Assembly: GCA_022567055.1 (NCBI GenBank)
Contig: JADFHU010000478.1
Span: forward strand, 1 to 5,055
DNA from: Planctomycetota bacterium
Lineage (GTDB): Bacteria; Planctomycetota; Phycisphaerae; Sedimentisphaerales; Anaerobacaceae
DNA: 5,055 nt
Direction: 5' to 3'
Under the pieces are notes generated by a model that saw only the letters and a list, made by a program, of their open reading frames with translations, did no database searches and was not told the DNA's origin. Each line of letters opens with the position of its first letter. Within the stretch, counting starts at the first letter, position 1. Below are positions 1 to 4,985 of the stretch, piece by piece. The position numbers and the translations under genes are program-made.

Positions 1-225
1 CTCGCTCGTGTCCACGACGGTGACGGAGCCGACCGCTGTCGACCGGACCAGGCTGGTCAGCTCCGCGCGGTTCTCCTCGACGAACGGCATCAGGTGCACC
101 TCGGCGCGCTGTGCGCCGGCCTCGCTCAGCGCCGACCGGAGGGCACGCGCCAGCCGTCCGCCTGTCCACGCGGGCACGTCGACCACGAGCAGCGTCTGCG
201 CCCGTCCCTGTCCTTGGTTCATCAT
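1..225 (-). CDS. N-terminal 75 residues of an unrecognised protein (3' end beyond the left edge)
   Basis: The frame is open from an ATG at 225 (or the adjacent ATG at 222) to the left edge without a stop, so only the N-terminus is present. It begins MMNQGQGRAQTLLVVDVPAW and has a hydrophobic beta-strand (TLLVVDVPAW), an Arg/Ala-rich helix, then the word FVEENRAELTSLV. Its first ATG overlaps the stop of the upstream asparagine-synthase-like frame (ATGA), which suggests translational coupling. The opening beta-strand followed by a helix resembles the start of sugar-nucleotide glycosyltransferases, which would fit next to an asparagine synthase in an exopolysaccharide locus, but no diagnostic motif is visible. 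The FVEENRAELT word recurs at 1045-1080 in another small gene, so the second half of this fragment might not belong to the first half. The reading frame is well supported and the function is not known. Confidence 0.5.
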   Translation of the reverse strand, partial: MMNQGQGRAQTLLVVDVPAWTGGRLARALRSALSEAGAQRAEVHLMPFVEENRAELTSLVRSTAVGSVTVVDTSE

Positions 226-749
226 CCGGATGGGACCGGGTCCCTCTCCCGGGATATCTCGCGCCAAACGGTGAAGATGAGCAGCAGCCAGATGCGGTAC
301 GCGTGATGATTCCGGCCCTGAATGAACTCATCGAGCGTCCGGCTGACCGTCTGCGGGTCCAGGGGCGCGACGAGATCGCCGTCCAGGAGGTGGTCCCTTA
401 CATACGGTAAGAGCGGGCCCCTCAGCCATGAGTCGACAGGGATCGAAAACCCCTGCTTGGGACGGTAGACCAAGCGCTCGGGCATGTACCGCTCCGCAAG
501 TCGTTTGAGCAGGTACTTCCCCGTTCGGTGCCGGACCTTCATCGAGGCCGGCAGCCGGGAGCAAAACTCCACGAGCTCGTGGTCCACGAGGGGCGTCCTC
601 GGCTCGAGGGAGCAGTGCATGGCCGCGATATCCATCTTCACGAGGCCGTCGTCCGGAAGGTAGGTGTGGTTGTCGATCTTCCGACTCGGACGTAGGCTGC
701 CATCCTTCATCCGGCCTAGCTTTTCACACGCTTGTCCGTAGCTGTACAT
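222..749 (-). CDS. Chimeric frame: phage-like N-terminus joined to the C-terminal part of an asparagine synthase (glutamine-hydrolysing)
   Basis: From about residue 28 onward (below ~670) the protein is the C-terminal segment of the AsnB-type synthetase domain: TYLPDDGLVKMD, SLEPRTPLVDHELVEF, TGKYLLKRLAER, RPKQGFSIPVDSWLRGP, then a Trp-rich end (HHAYRIWLLLIFTVWRE). In complete enzymes (500-650 residues) this segment follows a glutaminase domain and the ATP pyrophosphatase SGGxDS motif. Both are absent, so asparagine synthesis is not expected. The start chosen is the ATG at 749, preceded by a perfect AAGGAGG. Its first ~31 residues (MYSYGQACEKLG..RPSRKIDNHTYL) do not look like AsnB; they resemble the start of small proteins I associate with phages and plasmids, with an LGxR..RKIxNNTYL pattern. 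The two parts meet at the word TYL, which both families share. An assembly chimera is more likely than a real fusion. The stop overlaps the next gene by 4 bp. Confidence 0.7.
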   Translation of the reverse strand: MYSYGQACEKLGRMKDGSLRPSRKIDNHTYLPDDGLVKMDIAAMHCSLEPRTPLVDHELVEFCSRLPASMKVRHRTGKYLLKRLAERYMPERLVYRPKQGFSIPVDSWLRGPLLPYVRDHLLDGDLVAPLDPQTVSRTLDEFIQGRNHHAYRIWLLLIFTVWREISRERDPVPSG

Positions 750-757
750 CTGTTTCA

Positions 758-764
758 CCTCCTT
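758..764 (-). promoter_or_regulatory. Strong Shine-Dalgarno site that fixes the start at 749
   Basis: On the minus strand AAGGAGG lies 8 nt before the ATG at 749. This is a full anti-16S match at ideal spacing. It supports starting at MYSYGQ rather than at the in-frame ATG 141 bases upstream (890), whose region overlaps the C-terminus of the neighbouring small gene. Confidence 0.75.
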
Positions 765-795
765 CCATCCTGCTGTTAGTGTGAATCCAACCCCT

Positions 796-1002
796 TCAAC
801 TCCTCTCGGGCCGCAGTGGACCCGACGGTTTGCATATGGAGCAGTCCTCGAAGCTGTGCTCTTCACACCTCTCGCCCCTGATGATTGCAAGGGCCTCGCG
901 TTGCAGTTTCAACCAGCGGCGTTGCACAGTCTTGAACTCCGTAGCGTGTGTGTCTGCTGCTAGCTCTTCCTGCTCTTGGCGTATCCGTTGCAGTGCGGTC
1001 AT
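796..1002 (-). CDS. Small unrecognised protein, 68 residues, with a Cys/His cluster
   Basis: Starts MTALQRIRQEQEELAAD and is highly charged and probably helical for its first ~43 residues (heptad-like, E/R/Q rich). It then has a compact cluster RCEEHSFEDCSICK, that is C-x2-H-x4-C-x2-C, which could bind a zinc ion. The ATG at 1002 overlaps the stop of the preceding frame (ATGA), a sign of translational coupling, and the next start (749) lies 46 bases downstream with its own strong ribosome binding site. Compact, coupled, very small genes on one strand are typical of phage or plasmid accessory regions. I do not recognise the family, so no function is given. The coupling and amino-acid composition make real coding likely. 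Confidence 0.5.
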   Translation of the reverse strand: MTALQRIRQEQEELAADTHATEFKTVQRRWLKLQREALAIIRGERCEEHSFEDCSICKPSGPLRPERS

Positions 1003-1091
1003 GCCTCTTCCCCGTCATAGCGGCGCATCGCCCCCTGGATAAGCCGGGTCAACTCCGCCCTGTTCTCCCGCACGAAGCGGTGGAGGTCGCG
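999..1091 (-). CDS. C-terminal fragment of a small protein (FVRENRAELTRLI)
   Basis: The frame ends RFVRENRAELTRLIQGAMRRYDGEEA with its stop in ATGA overlap with the 68-residue gene. The FxRENRxELxxxI word resembles the N-terminal helix of short hypothetical proteins that I associate with phages and mobile elements. Upstream of about 1091 the frame stays open, but there it is the antisense of a recognisable oxidoreductase sequence on the plus strand, so the true 5' part is judged missing and the boundary is approximate. This belongs with the frames at 749 and 1002 as one compact minus-strand cluster. The call rests on the coupling and on the recognisable word. Confidence 0.4.
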   Translation of the reverse strand, partial: RDLHRFVRENRAELTRLIQGAMRRYDGEEA

Positions 1092-1235
1092 GTGATCGGC
1101 GCAGGGTTCACAGGCGGCGCCTTCGCCTACCACTGGTCGAAGCACAGGGCCGGCAAGGCGGTGGTCCTGGAGATGGGAGAGGCCGCCTCCGGGTCCAGCG
1201 GCCGCAATCAGGGCATAATCGTAATGGGCCCTCCG
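1080..1235 (+). pseudogene. Fragment of an FAD-dependent oxidoreductase (DAO/glycine oxidase-like), N-terminal Rossmann segment
   Basis: The plus-strand translation reads VEVAVIGAGFTGGAFAYHWS, then KAVVLEMGEAASGSSGRNQG. This is the classic dinucleotide-binding beta-alpha-beta unit: the GxGxxG motif (GAGFTG), a second strand ending in an acidic residue (VVLEMGE) that contacts the ribose, and the ASGxSGRNxG motif that binds FAD in the D-amino-acid oxidase superfamily. Members of the family are about 370-450 residues long. Here only ~50 residues are recognisable; after about 1235 the frame no longer looks like the family and it ends in Arg/His-rich sequence by 1376. No start codon with a ribosome binding site is seen, and the upstream sequence codes on the other strand. 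It is a gene scrap, through misassembly or decay. Confidence 0.6.
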
Positions 1236-1269
1236 CTCGACCGGAAGACGGACTCGAATCTTCGTAAAC

Positions 1270-1419
1270 ATAGCCCACGGCGCCACTTACACCATCGACT
1301 CCCCGCGCTGGGGCCACACCCTGCATCGCGCGGAGATGACAGACGATCATCCCGGAAGAGGCCAGCACCATGCTGACCACAAAGACCATGATGACTTTTC
1401 CTGAAACGCCCCCATTCAT
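1270..1419 (-). CDS. Possible N-terminus of a membrane or exported protein, broken off
   Basis: From an ATG at 1419 the minus strand reads MNGGVSGKVIMVFVVSMVLA and continues SSGMIVCHLRAM. This is a short polar start with one Lys and then a ~20-residue hydrophobic stretch, as in a signal peptide or a single membrane helix. A purine-rich AAGGGGGA lies about 11 nt upstream and could serve as a ribosome binding site. After about 50 residues the frame runs antisense to the oxidoreductase fragment and loses protein-like character, so the 3' part seems missing. The opposite strand also has an open frame here (VNIAHGATYTIDSPRWGHTL), so this call is tentative. No family is recognised. Confidence 0.3.
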
Positions 1420-1637
1420 CAAGATAGCTGTCCCCCTTCAACTTAACTCTCCTGGGAACTCTATCGGGCATATTCAGCGAAAACTTTGTGTATTCCACGG
1501 TTTTCTTGACCTCCGGAAGGCGGGATGGGGAAGAACCCGGTTTGCCACGGGGCTCATCTGCAGAATCAACGGGGCTGTGCACGCCAATCGACCGTAACTT
1601 ATTGAAACGAGCCTCCCAAGGGGAACCGCGCCAGGAC

Positions 1638-1668
1638 AAAAAAAAGTCGCGTAAGACCGTTCAGCGAC
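1638..1668 (-). terminator. Candidate rho-independent terminator for leftward transcription
   Basis: Read on the minus strand, GTCGC (1668-1664), a 13-base loop and GCGAC (1650-1646) are followed at once by eight T (1645-1638). The stem is short (5 bp) and the loop large, so it is weaker than ideal, but the T-tract is perfect. It lies about 290 bases beyond gmhB and could end the heptose operon transcript if the sequence between is contiguous. Confidence 0.4.
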
Positions 1669-1742
1669 ATTTTAGGGACCTTACGCCAGTCAAGATCACA
1701 CCGCGCCCCAGTCGAGATAGGGCGGCCCTTCCTTGCGGAACG

Positions 1743-1768
1743 CAGCGTGTCAACGCTGGTTTTTGTTT
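1743..1768 (+). terminator. Candidate rho-independent terminator for rightward transcription
   Basis: CAGCGT (1743-1748) and ACGCTG (1753-1758) form a perfect 6-bp stem with a GTCA tetraloop, followed by GGTTTTTGTTT. The stem can extend by three A/C-G/T pairs past a bulged G. No intact plus-strand gene lies upstream, so what it would terminate is unclear; its source gene may be missing. Confidence 0.45.
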
Positions 1769-1793
1769 GAGATACGCGTATGATGGTAGGATC

Positions 1794-1957
1794 TAGGCTC
1801 TGTCGGAAGACTCCGTCGTCGGCCCGAGAGCGAGCAGTTTTTTCGCCTGGCAAAGACGGCGAAGCAGGCGATGTTGGTTCTATCGTCGATACAGCCGGAT
1901 GCAGCCATGCGGAAAACAGGCCGCTCGAAGCCAGATCGAGTTATCTGACAGAGCCTA
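1794..1957. mobile_element. 160-bp MITE-like element or insertion-sequence remnant with 24-bp imperfect terminal inverted repeats
   Basis: The left end TAGGCTCTGTCGGAAGACTC (continuing to 1817) matches the reverse complement of the right end (1934-1957) at 19 of 24 positions, the outer 11 perfectly. The dinucleotide TA stands at both edges and may be the target duplication, leaving 160 bp between. TA duplication is known for IS630/Tc1-mariner-type elements and some IS5-family groups, but I do not recognise these ends. The inside is too short for a transposase. One plus-strand frame is open across it and ends in the right repeat (tail MRKTGRSKPDRVI), which could be the remnant of a transposase C-terminus; this is speculative. 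Inside is a 6-bp hairpin TTCGCC/GGCGAA (1842-1863). The right TA plus the first G of the repeat supply the gmhB stop codon. Confidence 0.55.
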
Positions 1958-2959
1958 ATTGCGTCCGTGCATGCTAAAGGTGAGGGACATCACCTGGAGG
2001 ACCAGCGCAAAGCTCAGAGAAAAGTGAATGGGATCTGTCGGCCTGTCCGGGGTCAAGAGAAACCACAGCGCTACGAGCAGGCAGAAGAAGACCCCGATCT
2101 GGGCGATGCCGCCGACCAGCCTCACTAGGGAAAAATCGTCAAACATTGCCTCCCGTTGCATGCTCGTGAGCTGTTCATGAATACCCTCTAGCAATTGCTC
2201 AGTCCGCGTGTTTGCCTCCAATCTTCCCCGGTCCCCGGGCGGCGATTGAGGCATGTCAACCTTGTCGGCAGGGGGGGGATCGACCTTCTTCGGTCGGGGG
2301 GCGGGGGCAGGCCCGGATTCAGCAGCCGCTTCTTTGAGAGGGGGTTGATCTGTATGGGTGACGATCTGCTGCCCCTTGCCCTTCATCTGCGGGATGATGT
2401 ATCTGTGTTTCTTAACGATATTAGAAGCCTCTCGAATATTGACGGCAATGTGGTCCGGATGGATTTGTTCGGGGCTCAACCGACCCACGGGTGACATTAG
2501 ATCGATCAAGATGGTTCGGCAACCGGCGTGGTAGCCGGCTTCAATGTCGCTCTGGCGATCCCCGATACACCAGGATTGGGAGATGTCCAGGTCCATCTCC
2601 TGACTGGCCTTGAGGATCATGCCGGGATTGGGTTTTCGCCAGTCACTCTCTTTCCGATATTTTGCAACGACTCCGTCCACATGATAGGGACAATAGTATA
2701 TTCGGTCGAGATGAGTGCCCTTTTCAGAGAGCAGCTCCTCCAACCGTGTATGGATGGTGGCCAAGACTTCCTCCGTGACGATGCCGCGGGCCACCGCCGA
2801 CTGGTTGGTGATGACGACGAGCTTGTAGCCCAGATTCCGCATCTCGGTCAAGGCCTCCGGCACACCCTCGAGCAGCTTCACCTGATCCGGGCTATTGATG
2901 TAGCCGGGGTCGTCAATCAGCGTGTTGTCCCGATCGAGAAAGACGGCTTTGTTTGGCAT
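1955..2959 (-). CDS. gmhB: D,D-heptose 1,7-bisphosphate 7-phosphatase (HAD family) with a C-terminal membrane anchor
   Basis: Residues 1-~155 are a GmhB/HisB-type HAD phosphatase: motif I FLDRDNTLI (nucleophile D9, acid/base D11), motif II ITNQS (T51), motif III RKPNPGM (K109) and motif IV GDRQSDIEAG (D134, D138). It removes the C7 phosphate of heptose 1,7-bisphosphate in ADP-heptose synthesis. E. coli GmhB is about 190 residues; this one is 334. The extra part is a Pro/Lys-rich linker (~205-248), an amphipathic helix (~252-272) and two hydrophobic helices (~279-302 and ~310-330) ending MHGRN. I recall similar tails in Phycisphaerae, so a cytoplasmic catalytic domain tethered to the inner membrane is inferred. 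The zinc-loop Cys residues of E. coli are not conserved (CPYH then KESDWRKP). The start at 2959 has GAGGT 9 nt upstream. The stop falls in the repeat of the adjoining element. Confidence 0.92.
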   Translation of the reverse strand: MPNKAVFLDRDNTLIDDPGYINSPDQVKLLEGVPEALTEMRNLGYKLVVITNQSAVARGIVTEEVLATIHTRLEELLSEKGTHLDRIYYCPYHVDGVVAKYRKESDWRKPNPGMILKASQEMDLDISQSWCIGDRQSDIEAGYHAGCRTILIDLMSPVGRLSPEQIHPDHIAVNIREASNIVKKHRYIIPQMKGKGQQIVTHTDQPPLKEAAAESGPAPAPRPKKVDPPPADKVDMPQSPPGDRGRLEANTRTEQLLEGIHEQLTSMQREAMFDDFSLVRLVGGIAQIGVFFCLLVALWFLLTPDRPTDPIHFSLSFALVLQVMSLTFSMHGRN

Positions 2960-2968
2960 GCGTATCAG

Positions 2969-2973
2969 ACCTC
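2969..2973 (-). promoter_or_regulatory. Ribosome binding site of gmhB
   Basis: GAGGT on the minus strand, 9 nt before the ATG at 2959. It lies outside the 180-bp palindrome, so gmhB can be translated independently of gmhA even if the palindrome folds in the mRNA. Confidence 0.5.
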
Positions 2974-2993
2974 AGACAGATCACGCGGATCGT

Positions 2994-3173
2994 GGGACCG
3001 GCAAGAATTAACTTGGACTTTTGAATGCCCAATTGCACCCCATCTTTGGCCGCTTCTCAATCGCGAAATCCGCGACGTAGAACAGCTACGCCTATGGATT
3101 CGCTCAATCGGGCGCGACCAAATATGGGGCACACTTGGACCCCAAATTGTCCAACTTATTTCTTGCCGATCCC
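2994..3173. repeat. 180-bp imperfect palindrome between gmhA and gmhB
   Basis: The two halves of this intergenic gap are reverse complements of each other along nearly the whole length, on the axis i+j=6167. Outer arms 2999-3018 and 3149-3168 match at 18 of 20 bases (CGGCAAGAA..TTGGAC). A second block, 3038-3053 and 3114-3129, matches at 14 of 16. GGGA/TCCC at the edges (2994-2997, 3170-3173) also pair. After a one-base shift, GCGAA/TTCGC (3063-3067, 3099-3103) and a central CGTAG-AACAG-CTACG hairpin (3076-3090) pair. A competing local hairpin TGGGG/CCCCA sits at 3125-3144. The right edge touches the gmhA stop codon and the left edge stops about 35 bases before gmhB. It could be a palindromic MITE or a large RNA hairpin in the operon transcript that slows transcription, protects the mRNA end or sets gmhB level. 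No T-tract follows it, so it is not a standard terminator. Confidence 0.7.
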
Positions 3174-3739
3174 TATGCACAGCGTTGTTCGACCAGGCCG
3201 CAAATGATGTGGTAGGCCAACTGGTGAATCTCCTGGCTACGGGCCGTTGATTCGCTGGGCGCACACAGACAGATGTCGCTCTGTGATTCCAGCGGGCTGG
3301 TCGCTCGCCCGGTAAAACTAACGATCACGGCTCCCTTCTGCCGGGCGCAGTCCACGGCTTTAAGCACGTTGGCCGAGGCGCCACTGGTGGAAAAAGCCCA
3401 GAGCAGATCGCGCTGGCCCAACAAGGCTTCCACCTGTCGAGCAAAGACCTCTTCATAGGCGAAGTCATTGGCCACTGCCGTCATGACGGAGGTGTCCGTG
3501 GTCAGGGCCACCGCCGCAAAGGCCTTACGGTTGGACTGGAACCTGCCCACGAGTTCGCCAGCGATGTGTTGGGCGTCCGCCGCCGATCCCCCGTTGCCGC
3601 AGATGTAAATGCAGCCGCCCTTTTGGATGCAGGAGGCTATGGCATCGGCACACTGCAGCAGGGTGTCCACGTGGTTCTTTTCGAAGTCATCCACCAGCGT
3701 CCGGTGGCTGTCGATGATGTTCAAGATCGATTCCTTCAT
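3173..3739 (-). CDS. gmhA: Phosphoheptose isomerase (sedoheptulose 7-phosphate isomerase)
   Basis: A 188-residue single SIS-domain protein, the usual GmhA length (E. coli 192). It converts sedoheptulose 7-phosphate to D-glycero-D-manno-heptose 7-phosphate, the first committed step of heptose synthesis, in the cytoplasm as a homotetramer. Visible signatures: the phosphate-binding loop CGNGGSAADAQHIAGELVGRF (47-67, with H58 and E62 matching E. coli H61 and E65), the second SIS loop FSTSGASANV (116-125) and QEIHQLAYH (169-177), where Q169 and H177 match the catalytic Q172 and H180. All key residues are present, so it should be active. The start at 3739 overlaps the hldE stop (ATGA) and has AAGGA just upstream, so translation is coupled to hldE. 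An open frame continues upstream of the ATG but is only antiphase to hldE. The stop TAG touches the palindrome. Confidence 0.95.
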   Translation of the reverse strand: MKESILNIIDSHRTLVDDFEKNHVDTLLQCADAIASCIQKGGCIYICGNGGSAADAQHIAGELVGRFQSNRKAFAAVALTTDTSVMTAVANDFAYEEVFARQVEALLGQRDLLWAFSTSGASANVLKAVDCARQKGAVIVSFTGRATSPLESQSDICLCAPSESTARSQEIHQLAYHIICGLVEQRCA

Positions 3740-4985
3740 GCGTCCTTGCCCATCTGTTTCAGTTTGTTGATGACGTCCGTAGAGCTCTTGCCTTCCACCA
3801 GGGGAGCAAGGACCACCTTGCCGCCCCGGGACTCGACGAAATCGGCGCCCACCACCCCTTTGTCCTGCCAATCCTGTCCCTTGACGAGGCAATCCGGTTC
3901 AACGATCTCAATGAGTTCGAGTGGATCGGGCGCGTCGAAAATGGTGACAAAATCGACCGACTCCAAGGCGGCCAGGACTGCGGCGCGGTCCTGCTCCTCA
4001 TTGACGGGTCGCGCAGGCCCCTTGATGCGTGTCACCGAACTGTCGCTGTTCAGACCCACGACGACGACATCCCCCTGGGCCTTGCAGAAGGCCAGATACT
4101 GAACGTGGCCCCTGTGCAGCACATCGAAACATCCGTTGGTGAAGACGATGCTGTGGCCCTGCTGGCGGTGTTTGTCCAGTTGCGCCTGCAGATCTCCTAA
4201 GGCGAGCACTTTTCCTATAAGGCCTTTGGATTGACCCAAGAGTTCGCTGGTGATCTCTTCCCGGGTGACCGTCGCCACGCCGAATTTTCCTACTTCGATG
4301 CCGCCTGCGACATTGGCAAGCTGCACCGCCGTCTCGTAGCCGCAGCCACTGCCCATCGCGGTGGCCAGCATGGCCAGGACCATGTCACCGGCCCCGGTCA
4401 CGTCATAGACGCGTCGGGGACGGGTGGGTATGATCCCGGTGTGCTCGGCGCTCTGCAAATAGGCGCCCTGCTTGTCCAGAGTGATGACGGCCGCATCCAA
4501 TTTGAGTGTCGCGACGAGTTGCTGGGCCGCGCGAGCGATGTCACCCTCGGTCTCTAATTCAAAACCCACCGTGAAAGCGGTTTCCTGACGATTGGGTGTG
4601 ATGAGGGTGGCGCCTCGGTATTTTGAATAGTCGGTGACGAAGGCCGGATCGACCAGTACGGGTTTGTCGGCCTGGCGCGCCAGATGGATCACGTCCTGAC
4701 AGAAAGTGGGGTTTAGCAGTCCCTTGTTGTAATCCTGGAGACAGACGACATCGGCCTCGGCGAGTTTTTCCGCGAACTGTGCCAGCACTTGTTGGCAGTG
4801 TTGCGAGGAGACGGGGTCCATCGATTCGTCGTCCATGCGCAAGAGTTGCTGTTGGTGTCGGTGTTGGGCCAAGCCGATGAGGCGGGTCTTGGTAATGGTG
4901 GGTCGATCCGTACTCTGCTCCAGACCGGAGACATCAGCGCCGATGTCGCTGCCCTGGGGGCCCACCCCGTCTGCCTGGGACCCAT
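3736..4985 (-). CDS. hldE: Bifunctional heptose 7-phosphate kinase / heptose 1-phosphate adenylyltransferase, 5' end missing
   Basis: Two fused domains. The PfkB/ribokinase-type kinase has RPTITKTRLIG, the QQQLLRMDDES segment, DPAF..DYSKYRGATLITPN and the catalytic YDVTGAGD, whose Asp matches E. coli D264. The nucleotidyltransferase has FTNGCFDVLHRGHVQYL (HxGH motif), GLNSDSSV.RIKGPARPVN, LVKGQDW and a C-terminal EGKSSTDVI. The kinase phosphorylates C1 of heptose 7-phosphate; after GmhB acts, the second domain adds AMP to give ADP-heptose. The E. coli enzyme has 477 residues; about 415 codons are present, so roughly the first 60-65 residues, including the start of the sugar-binding fold, are lost where adapter sequence begins (4986). 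The GTG at 4965 is not a credible start because homologous coding continues upstream to the adapter. It is the first gene seen in the operon, so the promoter is outside the window. All visible active-site motifs are intact. Confidence 0.95.

Larger units (their letters stand above)
1423..1793. other. Stretch of about 370 bases without a convincing gene
   Basis: Open frames exist on both strands but none has a credible start, ribosome binding site or protein-like composition. The stretch holds two terminator-like hairpins (listed separately), an 8-base direct repeat ACGGGGCT at 1547-1554 and 1569-1576, and an inverted repeat GCGTAAG/CTTACGC around 1649-1687. The part nearest 1423 would be the 5' leader of the possible exported protein. 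Confidence 0.4.

Noticed and set aside
1500..1600. Minus-strand leader with GCACAGCCCC and GGCAAACCGGG words recalling a cyclic-di-GMP (GEMM) riboswitch ahead of the possible exported protein
   Set aside because: The order and the essential downstream ACGCAAAGCC-type block are missing, and no consistent two-helix fold could be drawn by eye.
1779..1784. TATGAT resembling a sigma-70 -10 box just before the inverted-repeat element
   Set aside because: No acceptable -35 hexamer at 16-18 bases (CTGGTT at best) and no gene downstream on the plus strand.
1599..1853. Minus-strand 84-codon frame ending TRLFFVLARFPLGGSFQ
   Set aside because: It crosses the terminal repeat of the element and both hairpins, has no ribosome binding site, and its hydrophobic end is simply the translated T-tract region.
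2528..3250. Long plus-strand open frame of 240 codons across gmhB, the gap and gmhA
   Set aside because: It is the antisense of gmhB and gmhA, which have clear family motifs; it has no ribosome binding site or recognisable domain.
3740..3892. Upstream extension of the gmhA frame to 3892
   Set aside because: This part is antiphase to the conserved adenylyltransferase C-terminus of hldE, is Arg/Gly rich, and GmhA families start at MKES; the ATG at 3739 has its own ribosome binding site.
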